Assembly (NCBI GenBank): GCA_963169915.1
Contig: CAUJEM010000035.1
Coordinates: 1 to 64,000 of the forward strand
DNA from: Myxococcota bacterium
Lineage (GTDB): Bacteria; Myxococcota_A; Polyangia; Polyangiales; Polyangiaceae
Length of the DNA: 64,000 bases
Direction: 5' to 3'
Below, piece by piece: positions 53,814-62,762 of the stretch. Every line of letters begins with the position of its first letter. Position 1 is the stretch's first letter. The translations under genes and the position numbers were made by a program. The notes below the pieces were generated by a model. The model did no database searches and was not told the origin of the DNA. It was given only the letters and a program-made list of their open reading frames with translations.

Positions 53814-54311
53814 ATGCTCATGATGTTCAAGCGCCGGTCGTTTCCTCTGTTCGTCGTGGCGCTCGGGATGGCGGCGTGTGACCCGGCCGCGAGTGATCCG
53901 CCCGCCCGCCAGGACGGCGGCGCAGGAGCCGGCGCGGCGGGTGCGGGCGGGAGCGCCGGGCAAGGCGGCGGCAGCGCCGGACAGGGCGGCAGCGCCGGCG
54001 GCTCGGGCATGAGCTGCACGGACCTCAACCTGGCACTCAGCGACGCACGGACCGAGGCGCGTGCCTGCAGCACGCAGGTGAGAAATCAGTGTCTAGGGAC
54101 GGTCAAAGACCCCTGCAACTGTGACCTCCTCGTGAATGACCCCAGGAGCCAAGAGGCCCTGCACTATTCACAGTTGGTCGCGCAGTTCCACGCCAGCCAC
54201 TGCGTGTCCGTGTGTGGGAGGTGCAAGGAGCCCGTGGGCACGCCTACCTGCGTGGCCGGCTCGGGCGTGGTGGGCCAGGGCACCTGTGGGTACCGGCTCC
54301 CCACGCCCTGA
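53814..54311 (+). CDS. Cys-rich lipoprotein with Gly/Ser linker
   Basis: A 165-residue lipoprotein (signal ending GMAAC). Residues ~35-65 are a linker of GGSAGQ-type repeats. The rest is a Cys-rich domain with about nine cysteines: GMSCTDLNLALSDARTEARAC, NQCLGTVKDPCNCDLLV, HCVSVCGRC and PTCVAG. The spacing recalls small disulfide-rich domains of myxobacterial lipoproteins. Function unknown. It is divergent from sodB and followed by a possible terminator. Confidence 0.7.
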   Translation: MLMMFKRRSFPLFVVALGMAACDPAASDPPARQDGGAGAGAAGAGGSAGQGGGSAGQGGSAGGSGMSCTDLNLALSDARTEARACSTQVRNQCLGTVKDPCNCDLLVNDPRSQEALHYSQLVAQFHASHCVSVCGRCKEPVGTPTCVAGSGVVGQGTCGYRLPTP

Positions 54312-54672
54312 CACGTAGTGCCCTACCCGGAGGCGCCCCTCCACCCTCAGTGGGGCGCCCTGGCCCCGTCCGGGACCCTCGCGGGGACGTCGAGGGCTAC
54401 GCAGGCATCGGTGGCGACTGAAGCCCAGCGCAGTGAGCAGGGTGCCTTGAAGCCCGCGGGGAACCTCCCGCGGCCGCCCTTGCCACCGGGGGCGCGCGCC
54501 CACCCACCCCGAGGGGAGCTCGAGCAGGACGAACGGCGCTGCCGCCACGCTGCCCTGTCCGAGCGGTGGAAAGACAAGCTTCCTCTCCCCATCGATGGGC
54601 TGGCGCAAGAGCGCGCTGGCGGCCGCTCACCCCCTCGCCAAGCGTGACCAAGGACCGCTAGGCTCCGCCTCC
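54312..54672. other. Intergenic region with hairpins, no gene seen
   Basis: 361 bp between a lipoprotein gene and the GMC operon. GGCGCCCC (54332-54339) with GGGGCGCC (54352-54359) can form a hairpin just after the lipoprotein stop, a plausible terminator. A second 7-bp hairpin (54454-54473) follows. Overlapping short frames on both strands have no coding features. The operon promoter should be in the right third. Confidence 0.4.
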
Positions 54673-55158
54673 GTGTCCGCCTCGGAGCCCTCGTCGTCCC
54701 CCTTCCCCCTGCGTCAGCCGGGCGGCGCTCCCATCGTCAGCGGCCGCTTCTTACGGCGGGCCCGGCTGCTGGCGGAGGCCATCTTCGCCAGCCACGCGGG
54801 CCCACCGCCACGGCAACGCCTCGACTGGTTGATGCTGGAGGCCGAGGACTACCTGGCCCGCGGCGGCGCGCAGATCCGCTTCACGCTCGGGCTCGCGGCC
54901 TTCGCCGTGTGCGTGCTCGCGCCGCTGTGGTCCTGGCGGCTGCGGAGCCTCGCTTCACTCGAGGTGAACGCGCGGGTGGCAGCGCTGGAGCGCCTGGAGG
55001 CGAGCCCGCTCGCCGCGCCCCTGCTCGCGGTCAAGGCCATGCTCTGCGTGCTCTATTACGAGCACCCCGACGCGGCGCGGGAGGTCGGCTTCGAGCCCAC
55101 GTGCCTCACGGGGCCGCGGAGCCCCGCGGCGCACGCCAGCGCGGGGGTCGGCTCGTGA
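54673..55158 (+). CDS. Small membrane partner of GMC oxidoreductase
   Basis: A 161-residue protein from the GTG at 54673. A helical part (FLRRARLLAEAIFASHAG, QRLDWLMLEAEDYLARGG) is followed by one membrane helix (FTLGLAAFAVCVLAPLW) and MLCVLYYEHPDAAREVGFEP. The last segment resembles the N-terminal region that is fused to long-chain alcohol oxidases in plants and fungi. The stop overlaps the GMC start by 4 bp (GTGA). I infer a small subunit that anchors the oxidoreductase to the membrane. Confidence 0.72.
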   Translation: MSASEPSSSPFPLRQPGGAPIVSGRFLRRARLLAEAIFASHAGPPPRQRLDWLMLEAEDYLARGGAQIRFTLGLAAFAVCVLAPLWSWRLRSLASLEVNARVAALERLEASPLAAPLLAVKAMLCVLYYEHPDAAREVGFEPTCLTGPRSPAAHASAGVGS

Positions 55159-56678
55159 GCGTCCAGCACGGCGCCACGCACGCCGGGGATCTGCGCCTGG
55201 AGACCGACGTGCTCGTCATCGGCTCGGGCGCGGCTGGAGCCGTCGTGGCCTGTGAGCTCGCTGAGGCCGGGCAGCGCGTCGTCGTCGTGGAGGAGGGGCC
55301 TCACTTCACGCCCCAGCAGTATGGCGTCATGCGCCCCAGCGAGAGCCTGCGCAAGCTGTGGGTCGACGCCGGGCTCGCGTTCGCCATCGGGCTCGGCGAC
55401 ACCCCGATGATCAACGTCATGATGGGCCGCTGCATCGGCGGCTCCTCGGTGCTCACGGGCGGCGTCTGCTTTCGGATCCCCGGGAGCGTCCTCCACCAGT
55501 GGTCCACCGAGCTGGGGCTCACGGAGCTGACGGAGGCCAAGCTCGAGGCCGCGCACGAGAGCGTGGAGCGGGCTCTCCACGTGGAGGAGGTGCCGACCTC
55601 GCTGCGCTCTCGGTCCTCCCAGAAGTTCGTGCAAGGCGCAGAGCGGCTGGGCGTGCCGATGAAGCCCATCGTCCGCAACACCAAGGGCTGCAACGGCTGC
55701 GGCCGCTGCAACTTCGGCTGCCCTCATGGCGCCAAGCTCAGCGTGGACGTCACCTACCTCGAGCGCGCCCTGGCGGCGGGCGCAGAGATTTGGAGCGACT
55801 GCAGGGTAGACCGGCTGAGCTTCCGCGGCGCCCGCGTCACTGGCGCCGAGGGGCGCCTCTTGGACGCCGAGCGCCGTCAGCCCCGCGGGCGGCTCCGCGT
55901 TCAGGCCAAGCGCGTCGTGGTCGCGGCCGGCGCCTACGGCTCCCCGTTGCTGCTGCAGCGCTCGGGGGTGGGGCGCCGCTCGGGCCAGGTGGGGCGCAAC
56001 ATGACCGTCCACCCGGCCTTTCGTGTGATGGCGCGGTTCAAGGAGCCGCTCCGGGGCTGGGAGGGCGCCTTGCAGAGCGTCTACTCCGACGCCTTCGAGG
56101 CAGACGGCGTGACGCTCACCGGGCTGTTCGTCCCGCCCGGGGTGCTCGCCGCCACGATGCCCGGCATCGGTCCCTCCCACCTGCGGCGCGCCGAGAGCAT
56201 CCCCCACTTGGCCATCTTCGGCGGGATGATCCACGACGAGGGCAACGGCGCGGTCACCCGTGGGCTCTTCGGGCCGCAGATGACCTACCGCATGTCTGCC
56301 AAAGACCGCCACTCGGCCACGGTGCTCATGCGCCGCATGGCGGAGATCTTCTTCGCGGCGGGCGCGGAGGAGGTCTTCTTGCCGGTCCTGGGCCTCGGCG
56401 GCATCCACGCGGATCGGCTCCCGAGCCTCGCGCTCGAGCGCGTGCCCGGGCGCCAGCTGGAGTGCGGCTCCCAGCACCCGCTGGGCACCTGCAAGATGGG
56501 CGTCAACCCCAACGGCTCCGTCGTGGATCCGAACGGCAAGGCCTGGGACACCGAGGAGCTCTACGTCGTCGACGGGAGCACCTTGCCCACGAGCTTGGGG
56601 GTCAACCCGCAGCTGTCCATCATGACCATGGCGACGCGCAGCGCGTGGAAGCTGCGTGAGCTCCCGCTCCGCGGTTGA
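55155..56678 (+). CDS. GMC-family FAD oxidoreductase (long-chain-alcohol-oxidase-like)
   Basis: A 507-residue flavoenzyme. VLVIGSGAAGAVVACELAEAG binds FAD. GRCIGGSSVLTGGVCFR is the GMC signature. CNGCGRCNFGCPHGAKLS is a Cys-rich loop typical of the long-chain alcohol oxidase branch. The catalytic His441 is in QHPLGTCKMG and the closing VDGSTLPTSLGVNPQ holds the Asn pair partner. It should oxidise a hydrophobic alcohol, perhaps a sterol or fatty alcohol. Translation is coupled to the small membrane protein before it and to the METTL9-like gene after it (TGATG). Confidence 0.88.
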   Translation: MSVQHGATHAGDLRLETDVLVIGSGAAGAVVACELAEAGQRVVVVEEGPHFTPQQYGVMRPSESLRKLWVDAGLAFAIGLGDTPMINVMMGRCIGGSSVLTGGVCFRIPGSVLHQWSTELGLTELTEAKLEAAHESVERALHVEEVPTSLRSRSSQKFVQGAERLGVPMKPIVRNTKGCNGCGRCNFGCPHGAKLSVDVTYLERALAAGAEIWSDCRVDRLSFRGARVTGAEGRLLDAERRQPRGRLRVQAKRVVVAAGAYGSPLLLQRSGVGRRSGQVGRNMTVHPAFRVMARFKEPLRGWEGALQSVYSDAFEADGVTLTGLFVPPGVLAATMPGIGPSHLRRAESIPHLAIFGGMIHDEGNGAVTRGLFGPQMTYRMSAKDRHSATVLMRRMAEIFFAAGAEEVFLPVLGLGGIHADRLPSLALERVPGRQLECGSQHPLGTCKMGVNPNGSVVDPNGKAWDTEELYVVDGSTLPTSLGVNPQLSIMTMATRSAWKLRELPLRG

Positions 56679-57487
56679 TGGCGCTCCACCACCCCTCCCT
56701 CCGGCTCCGCTACGGCGCAGACCCCACCCGGCTGGACGCCGAGCTCGTCGCGCGCTTCGTCCCCCTCACCTTGGACGCCGAGACGCGCCGCTTCATCGAG
56801 GACGCCGAGCTCGCGCGGCTGGGGCGTTGGCGAGGCGCGGCGCACGCGCTGCTCCGCCGCTTCGCCTCGGACTTCGACGTCAACGCCTGGCTGCACAGCT
56901 ACCCGCTCTTTCTGCTGAGCGCCGGGCAGTGGACGACGCTGCTCGGCGCGCATCAGCGCGGCGCCCTGCTCGACGTGGGCGCCGGCGCCGGGGACGTGAG
57001 CCGAGCGCTCGGGCGAGGCTTCTCGCGACACCTCGCGGTGGAGACGAGCGGGCCCATGGTCAAGCGCTTGAGGGAGCGCGGGCTGGAGGCGCTGAAGGCG
57101 GAGCTCTCGGAGGAGCCTGTCCCGACGGGCCCCTGGGACGTCATCGCGCTGCTCAACGTCCTCGATCGCTGCGCGCGACCGCGCACGCTCCTGGGCCGCC
57201 TTCGAGCTGCGCTGCCGCCCAGCGGCCGGCTGCTGCTGTCGCTCCCCTTGCCCTACCGCCCCCACTGGTACGACGGTGGGCGCACCCTGGAGCCCCTCGA
57301 GCCGCTCGCCATCGGCGAGCGGCGCTTCGAGGCCGCCCTCCAGCAGCTCGCCCTCGAGCTCGCTCGAGCAGGCCTTCGGGTGGAGCGCTGGACGCGCGCG
57401 CCCTACCTGTCCGCGGGCGACGGCCAGCAGGCCGTCTATGAGCTGGACGCTGCCGTGCTCCTCTGCGAGCCTGAGCGCGCCCCGTGA
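56678..57487 (+). CDS. METTL9/DREV-type methyltransferase
   Basis: A 269-residue SAM-dependent methyltransferase. The SAM site is LLDVGAGAGDVSRAL. Later segments follow animal METTL9 (DREV family) closely: ALLNVLDRCARPRTLL, LLLSLPLPYRPHWYDGG, GLRVERWTRAPYLSAGD and YELDAAVLL. METTL9 puts a methyl group on histidine in HxH motifs of proteins. Whether this bacterial relative does so is unknown. The ATG at 56678 overlaps the GMC stop by one base and the gene's end overlaps the next start (GTGA). A TTG three bases earlier could also be used. Confidence 0.86.
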   Translation: MALHHPSLRLRYGADPTRLDAELVARFVPLTLDAETRRFIEDAELARLGRWRGAAHALLRRFASDFDVNAWLHSYPLFLLSAGQWTTLLGAHQRGALLDVGAGAGDVSRALGRGFSRHLAVETSGPMVKRLRERGLEALKAELSEEPVPTGPWDVIALLNVLDRCARPRTLLGRLRAALPPSGRLLLSLPLPYRPHWYDGGRTLEPLEPLAIGERRFEAALQQLALELARAGLRVERWTRAPYLSAGDGQQAVYELDAAVLLCEPERAP

Positions 57488-58542
57488 AGCTCCGCAGCAA
57501 GGCCTGGAAGCGAGCCCTCCCCCTCGCGCTGCTCGCGCCAGTCGCCGCGCACTGGCTGTGGATGCGCCAGCGCTGCGCGGCCAGCGCCAGCGCCCTCTAC
57601 GGCACGGCCGTGGCGCTGGCCCACTGCGCGCTCGGTGAGGCACCGCCGGATCGCGCTCAGGCCATGGACACCCTGCTGGCAGGGCGCCTTCGGACGCAGC
57701 CACCGGCGGCGACGCCCCTGGCCGCCTGCGCGGACCAGGCCTCGCGCCTGGCGGCCGCGGCCGGCGCGCACGCGGCGCTGCTCTACCACCGCAGCCCGGA
57801 CGTCACCGCCGCGCTCCAGGCGCTCACCCTCGACCTCGAGCGCGCTCCCTGGGCGGCGCCCGCCGCGCTGCTGGCGGTCGCGACGGCGCGTGAGGCGCTG
57901 GCGCGGGATCTCGACCGAGCGATGCAAGACGCCTGCGCCCTCGCTCGAGCGGAGCGCAGCTTCAGCGCGGACGAGCTGGGCCTGTGCCCCCGCGGCGGCA
58001 CCTTCCGCGGCAAGCTCGCCCCCGTCCCCCTCGCGATCGTCGACGTCCCGGGCGAGCTGGAGGCGCTGACCTGGACGCAGCACGGCCTGGAGCTAGGGCT
58101 GACGCTCACGCTCACGGGCGGCAGCGCACCCCGCATGGAGGTGCGTGGCGATCCCGTCCGCTGGGACTGGCGCCAGCTCTCGACGCCCGGCGCCGCCGCG
58201 GAGCCCGCGGCCAGCGCCGAGCCCGATCCCAGCGCCCCGGTGACCGAGCTGACCGTCGCCGCGGCCGAGGCGCCCCCGACCGCGCCGCCGCTGCACCTGC
58301 GCGCCGAAGGCGCGGAGGGCTTGCTCTATCTCACCGGGGGCTGGCTGCTGCTGCACCGCCGCCCCCTGGGGAGCGAGCGCGGCTGGGGGGCGGCTCGGGT
58401 CGTCGCCGAGCGGGACGCCACGGGAGCGGTCGGGCAGCCGCAGCTCGTCGCCACCCACGCGGGGTGGCTGGTCACGTGGCGACGCCAGGGGGCAGCGCGA
58501 GGTCGGGTCCGGCTGGAAGGGACGCTGCAGCGATTTCCATAG
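57484..58542 (+). CDS. Membrane-anchored protein of unknown function
   Basis: A 352-residue protein with an N-terminal anchor (ALPLALLAPVAAHWLWM). Residues ~30-170 are Ala-rich helices with Cys residues in the segments QRCAAS, AHCALG, AACADQ and DACALARAE. Residues ~180-350 form a beta-rich domain interrupted by an Ala/Pro/Glu linker. No family is recognised. It is the last gene of the GMC/METTL9-like operon by a 4-bp overlap, which makes it a candidate component or substrate of the same system. Confidence 0.65.
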   Translation: MKLRSKAWKRALPLALLAPVAAHWLWMRQRCAASASALYGTAVALAHCALGEAPPDRAQAMDTLLAGRLRTQPPAATPLAACADQASRLAAAAGAHAALLYHRSPDVTAALQALTLDLERAPWAAPAALLAVATAREALARDLDRAMQDACALARAERSFSADELGLCPRGGTFRGKLAPVPLAIVDVPGELEALTWTQHGLELGLTLTLTGGSAPRMEVRGDPVRWDWRQLSTPGAAAEPAASAEPDPSAPVTELTVAAAEAPPTAPPLHLRAEGAEGLLYLTGGWLLLHRRPLGSERGWGAARVVAERDATGAVGQPQLVATHAGWLVTWRRQGAARGRVRLEGTLQRFP

Positions 58543-58549
58543 TGGAAAT
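58533..58549. terminator. Short AT-rich hairpin at operon end
   Basis: ATTTCC (58533-58538) and GGAAAT (58544-58549) are perfect inverses around ATAGT, which contains the stop codon of the last operon gene. The element is conspicuous for being AT-rich in this genome. It may terminate the operon or lie in the promoter of the tRNA gene. Confidence 0.3.
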
Positions 58550-58584
58550 GCGCGCTCGTCGCTGCTAGACCGCCATTCCTCCTA

Positions 58585-58667
<83 letters not shown>

Positions 58668-58733
58668 CCGCGAGGGCGCGCGCGTCGCCCGCGTAGCGTG
58701 GGGCGCGCTGCAAGCCTGAGCTAGGCTCTCGGC

Positions 58734-59192
58734 ATGTCGGAGCGTCGCGCCCCCCAGCTCCGCGGTCTCGCGCCGCTCACGCCGCTGATGGCGGAGGCTC
58801 ACCAGCTCGCGACGCGGCGTGGGCGGGTCGCGGTGGACCAGGAGACGTGGCGCCGTGCCGTCGGAGAGCGGGTCGCACGGCGAGCGCTGCCCGTGGCGCT
58901 GCGGCGTGGCTCGCTCCTGGTCCGAGTGGCCACCGCGGCCTGGGCTCAGGAGCTGAGCTTCCTCACCGGAGAGCTCCGCACGCGGCTCCAGGCGTGCGGC
59001 GTGGAGGTCCAGGAGCTCCGCTTCGTCGTGGGCGCGGTCGAGCCACCCCCGGCGTCACGCCCGCTGCAGCCGCCGCCGGCTCCGCTCGCCCCGCTGCCAG
59101 CCGCTCTGGCGGCGCGCCTCGAGCTCATCGACGATCCCGAGCTCCGCGCGGCCCTGGAGGGCGCGGCGCGCCGCTCCTTGACGCCGCGCTGA
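58734..59192 (+). CDS. DUF721 (DciA-like) protein
   Basis: A 152-residue protein. The DUF721 core is visible as WRRAVGERVARRALPVALRRGSLLVRVATAAWAQELSFLTGELRTRLQACG, that is the W-x2-x-VG, P, and AWAxEL pattern of the family. In other bacteria DciA loads the replicative helicase; here only the domain is shared. The C-terminal ~50 residues are Pro-rich and then helical. It ends 8 bp from the end of the convergent FHA gene. Confidence 0.82.
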   Translation: MSERRAPQLRGLAPLTPLMAEAHQLATRRGRVAVDQETWRRAVGERVARRALPVALRRGSLLVRVATAAWAQELSFLTGELRTRLQACGVEVQELRFVVGAVEPPPASRPLQPPPAPLAPLPAALAARLELIDDPELRAALEGAARRSLTPR

Positions 59193-59200
59193 CGTCGCCC

Positions 59201-60100
59201 TCAGCGCGCCGCCAGCGCCCGCTCGAGCCCCATGAGCCGCTGTAAGCTGAAGCGCTCACTCGGGCTCAGCCGGTCGACCGTGGCCTGCTGCTGCGCCAAG
59301 TACTCACGCAGCACGCCGAGGCTGGGCGGCGCCGCTCGCTGCACCTGGTAGAGCTGCTCCACCTGCGGGCCAGGCAGCAGCCGCCCCAGCGCCAGGTGCA
59401 GCGACAAGACCCAGTCCGACCACGCCCCGCGTCCGGTGGCCGCCGCTAGCTTCAGAGAAAAGTAGCTCGCTTTGTCGACCACGCCCGGATCGAGCGTGCG
59501 CCGCTCCCGCGCGGCGACCAGCACGTTGTTGAGGAAGGCGCCGAGCACCCGCTCCGCCTCCTCGGGGAGACCGCGGGCGAGCATCTTGTCCGCGACGCCT
59601 CCGAGCAGCTCCAGGGTGTGCGTGGGGAGGGAGCTGACGCTCACCTCCGGAGCCTCGGCGGCCATCGTCTCGAGGACGGGCGCGGACATCGCGTTGACCG
59701 TCTCCGCGCCGAGCCGCTTCGTCCCCGCCGCGCGTGGCGAGGCCCGGAAGTCCGCCGGCTGCACCACGAACTCGGCGTTGCCGATGGTGAAGCGATCTCC
59801 GACGCGGAGCGCTACCGGCCCGCTGATGCGGGCCCCACCGAAATGTACTCCGTTGACGCTCCCCAGATCCTCCAGCACCAGGTCACCGTGGGACAGGTAG
59901 ACCTGCGCGTGGCGACGCGACACCTTGGCGTCGTCCAGCAGGACGTGACAGCCCTCGGCTCGTCCGATGAGCACGGGGGTGGCGCCCACCTCGACGGTGA
60001 GGGGCCCGCACTCCAGCCACACCGACCTCAGAGCCTCGCCCTCATTGCCCGGCGCAGCCGGCATGACGGGAGCAGTACGGCGCAGATCGTTCGAGCTCAC
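59201..60100 (-). CDS. FHA-domain protein
   Basis: A ~299-residue protein. Residues ~28-120 form an FHA domain, with GRAEGCHVLLDDAKVSRRHAQVYL and LEDLGSVNGVHFGG carrying the Gly-Arg, Ser-Arg-Arg-His and Asn residues that bind phosphothreonine. The C-terminal ~170 residues are helical, with no enzyme motif. The start is uncertain: GTG at 60100 is used, while a TTG at 60160 would overlap the upstream stop by 4 bp and an ATG at 60064 would shorten it. It probably reads the output of Ser/Thr kinases, which are abundant in myxobacteria. Confidence 0.86.
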   Translation of the reverse strand: MSSNDLRRTAPVMPAAPGNEGEALRSVWLECGPLTVEVGATPVLIGRAEGCHVLLDDAKVSRRHAQVYLSHGDLVLEDLGSVNGVHFGGARISGPVALRVGDRFTIGNAEFVVQPADFRASPRAAGTKRLGAETVNAMSAPVLETMAAEAPEVSVSSLPTHTLELLGGVADKMLARGLPEEAERVLGAFLNNVLVAARERRTLDPGVVDKASYFSLKLAAATGRGAWSDWVLSLHLALGRLLPGPQVEQLYQVQRAAPPSLGVLREYLAQQQATVDRLSPSERFSLQRLMGLERALAAR

Positions 60101-60156
60101 GCCCCCGGAGCTTATCCGTCCCTGGACGAGCCTGCCACTGGCTCTACCCGCGCCGC

Positions 60157-60597
60157 TCAAGACCCCAAGACCAGCAGCAGGCGCGCCACGAAGCGCGGCC
60201 GGCGTATCAAGCCGTAAATTTTGAGCCTTCTGCTGCCCAGCGCGCGAAGCACGCGTGTCAGCACTGCCCTCCCTGCCGGGTCCGCGCGTCGTGGGAGGGG
60301 GAGCATCATGGTCGACTGAAGGGGCAGCCGCGCCAGCGCGCTGAGGTCCGCGCGCGGCCCACGGACGGTCAAATCCGGGACGCCGAGGACGCCATCGTGG
60401 ATGGTGAGCCGGCCGTAGTCGAAGCGCAGCGTCAGCTCCGTCCGGTCATCGGTCACGAGCACCACGACGGCGCCGCGCAGCAGCTCGAAGGCCCGTCGCT
60501 GCCCAGGGCGCTGGACGTTGGCGCGCACGCGCTCGGCGAGCTCCCGCGCGAGCGGCTCTCGCTCGGCGCCGGCTGCAAGATCGATCACGGGCTCCAC
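60157..60597 (-). CDS. SCP2-like small protein
   Basis: A 146-residue protein from a GTG. The middle (RAFELLRGAVVVLVTDDRTELTLRFDYGRLTIHDGVLGVPDLTVRG and on) has the alternating pattern of sterol-carrier-2-like domains, where DLTVRGP would start the helix over the lipid tunnel. The end is basic (LKIYGLIRRPRFVARLLLVLGS). The gene runs directly into the FHA gene, so they may be one transcript. The family assignment is tentative. Confidence 0.6.
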   Translation of the reverse strand: MEPVIDLAAGAEREPLARELAERVRANVQRPGQRRAFELLRGAVVVLVTDDRTELTLRFDYGRLTIHDGVLGVPDLTVRGPRADLSALARLPLQSTMMLPLPRRADPAGRAVLTRVLRALGSRRLKIYGLIRRPRFVARLLLVLGS

Positions 60598-60709
60598 GGA
60601 GCGGCATCATAGCGAGGTTTCCCTGGGGGGCACGGGCTCCGCCGAGCACGGCCGAGCGCCGCACGGCTTGGACCCGGCCGGCGGGGCGACTATGGCGCCT
60701 CTCTGAGCC

Positions 60710-61480
60710 ATGCGTTCCCTCGCCTCACCCCTCCTCGCGACCACCCTCTCGCTCACCTTGGCGCTCGGAGCCCTGGCGGCTCCCCCACCCTCGAGCGCCG
60801 CGCCGAGCCCCGTCGCCTCGAGCTCCGCCAGCGGCGACGCACCCGCTCCACCCGAGGGCGCTGCCTCGGCGGCGAGCGCGGCCGCCGCTGCGGCGCCGGC
60901 ACCGTCCACGCCACCGCCCCCCGCGGCCGCCGCACCGTCCGCGACCGCGACGCCGACGGCGAGCGCACCCCCGACTCGCTCGGCGTCGCCCGAGACCGCC
61001 CGGATCCACGTCGGCCTGAAGCGCGCTGGCGCGCGGCTCGAGCGCCGCTCCCTCATCGATCTGGAGGAGGGCTGGGTGGTCGCCTGCAGCGTCCCGTGCG
61101 ATCGTGACGTCTTCGTGGCCGACAGTGAGCTGCGCGTCACCGCGCCGGGGATGACGCCCTCCAACCCGTTTCGCGTCGAGCCCGGCAGCGGCACGGCGCG
61201 CCTGCGCGTCAGCCCGGGCTCGGCCGAGCTGCGCCACTGGGGCATCGTCTCGCTCGCCGTGGGCGCCCCCGTCGCCCTGGGAGGGTTCGGCCTCTACGGC
61301 GGCGGGCGCATGGCGCACGAGCCGACCCTCGAGCTCGGGGGGCTCATCGTGCTCGGGCTGGGCGCCGCCGCCATCCTCACCGCCCTGCCCCTGCTCGGGA
61401 TGGGGGGCACCAGCGTGTACGATGGCAAGGGCGGCAGCATCGCCCGCGCGCGACGCACGCCGATCTGGCCAACGTTCTAG
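60710..61480 (+). CDS. Membrane protein with Ala/Pro/Ser linker
   Basis: A 256-residue exported protein (signal to ALAAP). Residues ~25-95 are Ala/Pro/Ser only. A small beta domain (~97-165: IHVGLKRAGARLERRSLIDL, VACSVPCDRDVFV) may be held by one disulfide. Two membrane helices follow (GIVSLAVGAPVALGGFGLY and LIVLGLGAAAILTALPLLGM). This layout, a PEGA-like or beta domain plus a pair of helices, is frequent in myxobacterial hypothetical proteins. Function unknown. Confidence 0.72.
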   Translation: MRSLASPLLATTLSLTLALGALAAPPPSSAAPSPVASSSASGDAPAPPEGAASAASAAAAAAPAPSTPPPPAAAAPSATATPTASAPPTRSASPETARIHVGLKRAGARLERRSLIDLEEGWVVACSVPCDRDVFVADSELRVTAPGMTPSNPFRVEPGSGTARLRVSPGSAELRHWGIVSLAVGAPVALGGFGLYGGGRMAHEPTLELGGLIVLGLGAAAILTALPLLGMGGTSVYDGKGGSIARARRTPIWPTF

Positions 61481-61522
61481 GCTCGCGCCGCGGGCGCTCC
61501 CGCCGGTGCGGTCGGGCGCCGC

Positions 61523-62602
61523 TCAGCCTGGGAAGGCGCGCATGAACTCTGCCAAGGCTTGGCACCAAGCGGGCTCACACGCGTTGTAGAGGCTGGCGCG
61601 GATGCCCCCCACGCTGCGGTGCCCCTTGAGGCCCTCCATGCCCTCCTTCTTCGCCGCGGCGAGGAAGGCCGCCTCGAGCTCGGGGGTGGGCAGGTTGAAC
61701 ACCACGTTCATCAGCGAGCGGCTCTCCGGCTCGACGGGGCAGCGGTAGAGCTCCGCGCGCGCGTCGATGACGTCGTAGACGAGCTTGGCCTTCGCCCGGT
61801 TGCGCTGCTCGATGGCCGCGAGCCCGCCCATCTCCTTGTAGCAGGCCAGCACGTTGCGCAGCATGTAGATGCCGAAGGTGGGCGGGGTGTTGTAGAGGCT
61901 CTTGTTGGCCGCGTGGGTGCGGTACTGAAAGATGGCGGGGATGTCGCTGCGCCCCTGCTCCACGAGCTGCTGGCTCACGATGACCACCGCCAGCCCGCTG
62001 GGGCCGAGGTTCTTCTGAGCTCCCGCGTAGATGAGCGCGAACTTCGAGACGTCGATGGGGCGCCACATGATGTCGCTCGACATGTCCGCCACCAGCGGCA
62101 CGGCGCCGGTGTCCGGGAAGCTAGAGTACTGCGTCCCGAAGATGGTGTTGTTGCTCGTGATGTGGACGTAGGCGGCGCTCGGGTCGAGCTGGAGCTCGGC
62201 CTGGGACGGGATACGCTGAAACTTCTTGTCCTGCTCGGTGGTGGCGGCCACGCGCGCAGTCCCCAGCACCTTGGCCTCCTTGTAGGCCTTCTGTGACCAA
62301 GCGCCCGTGAGCACGTAGTCCGCGCTCTTGCCGGGCGGCAGCAGGTTCATGGGGACGAGCGCGAATTGCTGGCTCGCGCCCCCCTGGAGCAGGAGCACCT
62401 CGTAACCCTCCGGCACGCTCAGCAGCTCACGCACGAGTGCGATGGCCTCGTCGTGGATGGCCTCGTAGGCCTTGCCGCGGTGGCTGTGCTCCATCACGCT
62501 CATCCCGGTGCCCCCGAGATCCAGCAGCTCCTGCTGGGCGCGCTCGAGCGCGGCGAAGGGTAAGGCGGCGGGTCCAGCGTTGAAGTTCTTGGCTCGGGTC
62601 AT
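61523..62602 (-). CDS. serC: Phosphoserine aminotransferase
   Basis: This PLP enzyme makes phosphoserine from 3-phosphohydroxypyruvate, and also acts in pyridoxal phosphate synthesis in some bacteria. The 359-residue protein starts with [15 protein letters not shown], has [36 protein letters not shown], the PLP lysine in [18 protein letters not shown] and [14 protein letters not shown] near the end, which is standard SerC. GAGG lies before the ATG at 62602 and a promoter is visible at 62642-62670. No serA is adjacent. Confidence 0.96.
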   Translation of the reverse strand: MTRAKNFNAGPAALPFAALERAQQELLDLGGTGMSVMEHSHRGKAYEAIHDEAIALVRELLSVPEGYEVLLLQGGASQQFALVPMNLLPPGKSADYVLTGAWSQKAYKEAKVLGTARVAATTEQDKKFQRIPSQAELQLDPSAAYVHITSNNTIFGTQYSSFPDTGAVPLVADMSSDIMWRPIDVSKFALIYAGAQKNLGPSGLAVVIVSQQLVEQGRSDIPAIFQYRTHAANKSLYNTPPTFGIYMLRNVLACYKEMGGLAAIEQRNRAKAKLVYDVIDARAELYRCPVEPESRSLMNVVFNLPTPELEAAFLAAAKKEGMEGLKGHRSVGGIRASLYNACEPAWCQALAEFMRAFPG

Positions 62603-62641
62603 GGTCCTCGATGGTCGCGCCCGCTCGGGCGCGAGGCGCGA

Positions 62642-62670
62642 GAGGTAGAGCCCGATACGCACCGCGTCAA
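62642..62670 (-). promoter_or_regulatory. Promoter of serC
   Basis: On the minus strand TTGACG (62670-62665), 17 bp, TACCTC (62647-62642). The start point would be near 62635, about 33 nt ahead of the serC ATG. The -35 is good; the -10 matches weakly. Confidence 0.45.
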
Positions 62671-62762
62671 TAGTTTGTACCTAGCCATCCTCTCGCGACG
62701 GCCGCGAGGGCTCCGCCCAGCGCCGCGACCGCTCGGGCCCCGGCTGCCCTCCGAGCGCCGGC

